From NCBI GenBank assembly GCA_019245275.1, contig JAFARW010000145.1:1-25986 (forward strand): a stretch of DNA of 25,986 nt, given 5' to 3'. The translations under genes and the position numbers were made by a program. Origin of the DNA: Vulcanimicrobiota bacterium (GTDB taxonomy: Bacteria; Vulcanimicrobiota; Vulcanimicrobiia; Vulcanimicrobiales; Vulcanimicrobiaceae). This document shows positions 22,114 through 25,986 of this stretch, piece after piece. The notes under the pieces are model-generated. The model saw nothing but the letters and a program-made list of their open reading frames with translations, made no database searches and was not told the origin of the DNA. Every line of letters starts with the position of its first letter. Position 1 is the stretch's first letter.

Positions 22114-23628
22114 ATGATACGCGGCAGCCGCGTGCTCTTACTCGCGGCGATTCTTTGTGCATGCGTCGTCGGCCAAGCCGCCTGCGGCGGCGGCGGAAGT
22201 TCGCATGCGAATTCTGCGATCCCCGTGAACCTTGCGCCGCCGCCTGTTCCCCTTCCGACTCCAACTTCTTCGGATTGGATCACTTTCGCGCATGACGATC
22301 AGCGCACCGGCTTCCAAGCTTCGGCCGATGGTTTGTCCGCAGCCAATGTTTCTCAGCTCGCGCTCCGATGGAAGTCCAGCGTTTTAAACGGCGAGGGCGT
22401 GTATGCGAGTCCGGTTATCTCAGGCACGAATCTTATCATCGTCACCCTGCGCGGGCCGGCGGTCGTTTACGACCTCTCCACGGACACCGGTGCGGTGCGC
22501 TGGACGTATCAAGTAGCCGGTGAGGTTCGCGGCACTCCAACGATCGATCCGGCGGCGGATTTGCTCTTCGTTGCCGACCGTGTGATCGGTGCAAATCAAC
22601 AGCCGCTTCCCTCATTTCTGTACGCCATTCGATTGAGCACCGGCGCGTTGGTTTGGAAAAGGCAGCTGAGCGGGATTACTCATGCCGGTCCACTCGTCGC
22701 CGGCGGCACGGTTTATCAAGGCACGAGCGGTGGAGATCCACCGCAATGCTTAAACGGCGGCGTTACCGCGTTCGATGAGCTGACCGGCGCATCGAAGTGG
22801 ACGTGGGATGTGAATGCGAGAACGAATCCCGGCGGCGGTGGTTCGGTTTGGGGCGCCATCGGTTTTGACGGCGCGCATCTGATCTTTGGAACCGGTAACA
22901 CCTGTGGAACGGGGCTGCTGCCGACAGCGAATGGAGCGGCGGCACTCGACCTCAATGGCAACCTCGTCTGGAGCTTCGTTGCTCAGCAAGACTCCTATCT
23001 CGATTACGATACGGGCAGTTCGGTGATGGTCTCTCAGGGTTACGCAAGCTTCAAGAACAAGAACGGCATCCTGTACTCGATGAATGCAACCACGGGCCAA
23101 CTGCTGCGCTCGACGATGATCGATCCGAATTATGGATACGGCGAATTTCCCTCACCGAGTACGGACGGATCGGTAACGGTCATCGGTTACGGTCTGAACC
23201 CAATTGTCGGCCCTTCGACACCACGACGGCCGCCGCAAGCGTTTCAGGAACTCGAGATGCGAGCGCACGAAGTCGGAGAACGCGTTGAGAAACATACGCG
23301 CCGCAATCCCTTCGACGTTATGCCCGGTTTCTACTCAGCGCTTGTCGCTTTGAACAGTGCTGGAGGAGTACTGTGGACCCACCGGATGAATTCAACGCTC
23401 GATGGCTATGCGGCGATCGTGAACGACGTCGCGTTCGCCGACAACGACAGCGCGCTGACTGCGTTCGATCTCCATACAGGGGCTCAACTCTGGACGTACA
23501 GCTTGCCATCCCTGCCAGCTGCATCGCCCGCCATTGTTCCGAGTGGAGTCTACGCCGCAGATGGGAGCGGCAACGTCTACGCATTCGCGCTGCCAGGTGG
23601 CGCGAAGCGATTGACCCTTAAACGTTAG
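22114..23628 (+). CDS. PQQ-like beta-propeller putative lipoprotein
   Basis: The product has 504 residues from ATG 22114. The N-terminus is a signal peptide with CGGGGSS after QAA; Cys 24 is the likely acylation site although Gln at -3 is unusual, and Cys 17 (LCAC) is an alternative. A Pro/Thr-rich linker leads to PQQ/WD-like blades: LRWKSSV, GAVRWTYQVAG, GALVWKRQL, ASKWTWDVN, GNLVWSFVA, GVLWTHRMN and GAQLWTYSLP. There is no sign of a quinoprotein dehydrogenase active site, so it is more like a BamB-type or binding propeller. Residues about 367-408 form a charged insert (RRPPQAFQELEMRAHEVGER) that breaks the blade pattern. The gap to copy B is 46 bases. It may bind glycan or scaffold envelope proteins; this is inference. 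Confidence 0.8.
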   Translation: MIRGSRVLLLAAILCACVVGQAACGGGGSSHANSAIPVNLAPPPVPLPTPTSSDWITFAHDDQRTGFQASADGLSAANVSQLALRWKSSVLNGEGVYASPVISGTNLIIVTLRGPAVVYDLSTDTGAVRWTYQVAGEVRGTPTIDPAADLLFVADRVIGANQQPLPSFLYAIRLSTGALVWKRQLSGITHAGPLVAGGTVYQGTSGGDPPQCLNGGVTAFDELTGASKWTWDVNARTNPGGGGSVWGAIGFDGAHLIFGTGNTCGTGLLPTANGAAALDLNGNLVWSFVAQQDSYLDYDTGSSVMVSQGYASFKNKNGILYSMNATTGQLLRSTMIDPNYGYGEFPSPSTDGSVTVIGYGLNPIVGPSTPRRPPQAFQELEMRAHEVGERVEKHTRRNPFDVMPGFYSALVALNSAGGVLWTHRMNSTLDGYAAIVNDVAFADNDSALTAFDLHTGAQLWTYSLPSLPAASPAIVPSGVYAADGSGNVYAFALPGGAKRLTLKR

Positions 23629-25986
23629 AACTTAAAGTACACATACGGCGTTACGTCGCCAGGCCGCGAGAGAAGTTCCAGCGCGACGACCATGATGGCG
23701 AGTCCGCCGGCTTGTGCCAGGCGTGGCCAGCGTAGCGGCATGAGCGCACCGCGTTCGGCGAGCAGTGCGATGAGAAACGCGATCGCGACGAGCAATATTT
23801 GCGAGGGCGCGATCAGCCAAGCGCCTGGACCGCCGGCGAACATCTGATAATAAATGGAAGCGGCTTCATGAAAATTCGGCGCTCGAAAGAGCACCCAACC
23901 TAAGGTTACAAGGCCAAAGGTCAATGCAGCGCTTGCGGCCCAAACCCAACCGCTCTTACGCCTGGCCGAGCGCCCGATTCCGAGCGCCCGTTCCACCGCG
24001 AGCCAGATGCCGTGGTACGCGCCCCAAGCTACGAAAGTCCAGTTCGCACCGTGCCATAAGCCGCCGAGCAGCATCGTGATCAGCAGATTACGATAGGTCG
24101 CAAACTTGCCACGGCGGTTTCCGCCCAGCGGGATGTAGAGATAGTCGCGCAGCCACGTCGAGAGCGAGATATTCCAGCGATGCCAAAAATCGGTGATGCT
24201 CGTTGCGAGATACGGCATGCGGAAGTTCGCGGGAAATTCAAACCCCAACAGTCGCGCGCAGCCGATCGCCATGTCGCTGTATCCGGCAAAATCGAAGTAG
24301 ATCTGCATTGCAAACGCTAGGACGCCGCTCCACGCCGCCGGTGCGCCCGGATGTGCGCCGATCGCGCCAAAATATTGGTCCGCGACGTGTGCAAACGGAT
24401 CGGCGATGACGGTTTTCTTGACGAGTCCCAAGAGGATTTGGCCGCCGCCGCTGACGATCGCATCCGTTGAAGGTATCGCGAATGCGGCAAGCTCCTTGAA
24501 GAAAAGCCCCGCGCGAATGATCGGCCCGGAAAGCAACTGTGGGAAGAACGCGATGTAGAGCGCATAGTCGATCGGTTTGCGCATCGGTCGAATCGTGCCG
24601 CGGTAGACGTCCACGAGGTACGAGATGCTTTGGAACGTGTGAAAGCTGATCCCGATCGGAATGAACCAGCGCATCATCCACGGTTGAGCCGTGTGGGCCA
24701 CCGCCGCGTAGATGCCGCCTGCAAAGTTTGCATACTTGAAGACGCCCAGAAAAGCGAGATTCGCCGCGACGCCCGCTGTAAGCAGCAACTTGCGCGCGCG
24801 CTCGGCTCGTCTCTCCATCGCTATTGCCACGATGTAGTCGCTCGCGGTCAGGACGATGAGAAAGGCGAGATACCACGAGTTCCATCGCGCGTAAAAGTAG
24901 TAACTTGCTACCAGCAGGACGATCGCTTTAAGAGACCTTGGAACGCAGAAGAATAGCGCCGCGACGATTACAAAGAAAATCGCGAATTCGTAGGACTGAA
25001 AATAAAGCGGAACGCCCCAAGCGAAGAGAACGCTGAAACGCGGCCATTTCCATTGCGGCGGAGCAGGTGGCGGCAGGACAGAAATCGGTGCCGGCCCGCT
25101 CGCGCGATGAGCGAGCATCGCAGGCGCCGGCGATGAAAGCACCGCCGCAACGTCGTGTCCCAACAACCCGCTGAATCGAATCGCGCCGGCGGCATTCAGG
25201 TGGTCGTGGTCATCAAAGAGCGCCGGACGCTCGAGTGCGCGGTACGGTCCTTGCGGAATGACGCGCGCTCCGCGATTTGCAAAGTCGAGCGTGGTACCAT
25301 TCGGCGGTTGAGGCTCGGGGCGAGCGATCGGCTGCGCGGGAATGCGCACGAAAACAACGGCGGTGCTGGTTCCACGGTAATGCTCCAATAGCCGGCCGAG
25401 CCACTCGCGACGATAAGCCGCATATGACGGACTCGCGCGTGGAACACGCAGAAGTTCGCGCGCCAGTTCCATTCGCTCCACCGAATCGGCCCCCGGCGGA
25501 TACGAGATCGAGCCATTTGAAAAATCGACGCGCAAGCCGTCGAGCGTGCGCCACCGTAGCCGCGGCAACGGATCGGCTTGTGGATCCGCGTCGAAGCGCG
25601 CGAGCGAAGCGAGACGGGCTGGGGGCGCGTTAATCAGATTTTGAAAGTCGTCTCTCAGAAGGGGACCTCGAAGCAGTACATCGATCGCCGCGAAGATTCC
25701 GTAACCCCGAAAATCTCTTGCCAACACCGGAACGTCATCCAGGCCGACCTCATACACGATGTAGTGCAGATCCTGACGTCGCTGCGCGCCGTCGATGGCT
25801 CCGACTGCGCTGTCGTCGTCCCGATACGTATCGAGCGGGATGATGACCGCTCGATATCGATCCGCATGCGGATCGATTGCGCGTACAAGAAACGGCCAGC
25901 AACGCGGTGTCGTGCCGGGAACGGCCGCGTTGATGAACTGCAACCTGCGCGATGCGGCGTCTGCTGCGCGCACGTCGAGTCCGGCA
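23625..25986 (-). CDS. SGNH-MBOAT fusion O-acyltransferase (AlgI-like), 5' end outside window
   Basis: The frame is open to the right edge, so the true start is not seen; an internal GTG at 25973 would give 782 residues. The N-terminal portion is an SGNH/DUF1574-like domain lacking its first block: FINAAVPGTT (block II) and FDDHDHLNAAG (DxxH, Asp 255/His 258 counting from that GTG). The block I GDS motif should lie upstream of the window. From about residue 315 it becomes an MBOAT protein: WHRWNISLSTWLRDYLYIPL, GGNRRG and LLGGLWHGANWTF with the invariant His, then AWGAYHGIWLAVERALG. MBOAT/AlgI proteins pass acyl groups, usually acetyl, across the inner membrane to periplasmic SGNH partners. 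Here both activities seem to lie in one polypeptide. The stop overlaps the stop of the convergent PQQ gene. Confidence 0.87.
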   Translation of the reverse strand, partial: AGLDVRAADAASRRLQFINAAVPGTTPRCWPFLVRAIDPHADRYRAVIIPLDTYRDDDSAVGAIDGAQRRQDLHYIVYEVGLDDVPVLARDFRGYGIFAAIDVLLRGPLLRDDFQNLINAPPARLASLARFDADPQADPLPRLRWRTLDGLRVDFSNGSISYPPGADSVERMELARELLRVPRASPSYAAYRREWLGRLLEHYRGTSTAVVFVRIPAQPIARPEPQPPNGTTLDFANRGARVIPQGPYRALERPALFDDHDHLNAAGAIRFSGLLGHDVAAVLSSPAPAMLAHRASGPAPISVLPPPAPPQWKWPRFSVLFAWGVPLYFQSYEFAIFFVIVAALFFCVPRSLKAIVLLVASYYFYARWNSWYLAFLIVLTASDYIVAIAMERRAERARKLLLTAGVAANLAFLGVFKYANFAGGIYAAVAHTAQPWMMRWFIPIGISFHTFQSISYLVDVYRGTIRPMRKPIDYALYIAFFPQLLSGPIIRAGLFFKELAAFAIPSTDAIVSGGGQILLGLVKKTVIADPFAHVADQYFGAIGAHPGAPAAWSGVLAFAMQIYFDFAGYSDMAIGCARLLGFEFPANFRMPYLATSITDFWHRWNISLSTWLRDYLYIPLGGNRRGKFATYRNLLITMLLGGLWHGANWTFVAWGAYHGIWLAVERALGIGRSARRKSGWVWAASAALTFGLVTLGWVLFRAPNFHEAASIYYQMFAGGPGAWLIAPSQILLVAIAFLIALLAERGALMPLRWPRLAQAGGLAIMVVALELLSRPGDVTPYVYFKF

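Noticed and set aside
1..25986. CRISPR arrays, tRNA or rRNA genes, insertion sequences, prophage
   Set aside because: No direct-repeat arrays, cloverleaf-like segments, conserved rRNA stretches, transposase motifs or phage genes were seen by eye; no gene-free stretch exceeds 300 bases.

Overview
The window looks like a GC-rich chromosomal segment from a diderm bacterium. The evidence is an LptD/OstA-like outer-membrane protein, two candidate lipoproteins, several Sec signal peptides and a full lipid-linked polysaccharide export inventory. GTG and TTG starts are common and Shine-Dalgarno sequences are often weak or absent. I cannot place the lineage from sequence alone; an uncultured diderm phylum such as Eremiobacterota is only a guess. 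I saw no rRNA, tRNA, CRISPR array, transposase or phage gene.

Layout. 1-1553: the 5' end of a minus-strand exported protein, a divergent control region, and a plus-strand Gly/Pro/Cys-rich lipoprotein closed by a strong terminator. 1554-4407 (minus): a membrane-anchored SGNH hydrolase and a secreted NHL-propeller/SGNH fusion. 4386-4958 (plus): a DUF922-type secreted protein with HEVGH. 4963-6677 (minus): an O-antigen ligase/polymerase-like membrane protein coupled to a small secreted protein. 6730-8022 (plus): a Wzx-like flippase. 7980-13058 (minus): a tightly packed four-gene operon of LptD-like protein, exported CBM20-like protein, GtrB-like polyprenyl-phosphate sugar synthase and GT-C transferase. 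13176-23628 (plus): a long run of deoB, a WcaJ-type initiating sugar transferase, a MurJ-type flippase, a GT2, a GT4, a second GT2, a methyltransferase, a second NHL/SGNH fusion and a PQQ-propeller lipoprotein. 23625-25986 (minus): an SGNH-MBOAT (AlgI-like) fusion that runs off the right edge.

Working together (inference): the sugar transferase starts a polyprenyl-linked oligosaccharide, the GT2/GT4 enzymes extend it, a flippase moves it across the inner membrane and the Wzy/ligase-like protein polymerises or transfers it. The GtrB-like enzyme and the GT-C protein form a donor-synthase/acceptor pair for periplasmic decoration. The MBOAT fusion and three further SGNH proteins, two of them fused to beta-propellers, suggest heavy O-acylation of the exported glycan. 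That pairing of propeller-SGNH paralogues with an SGNH-MBOAT fusion is the best candidate for an undescribed system here.
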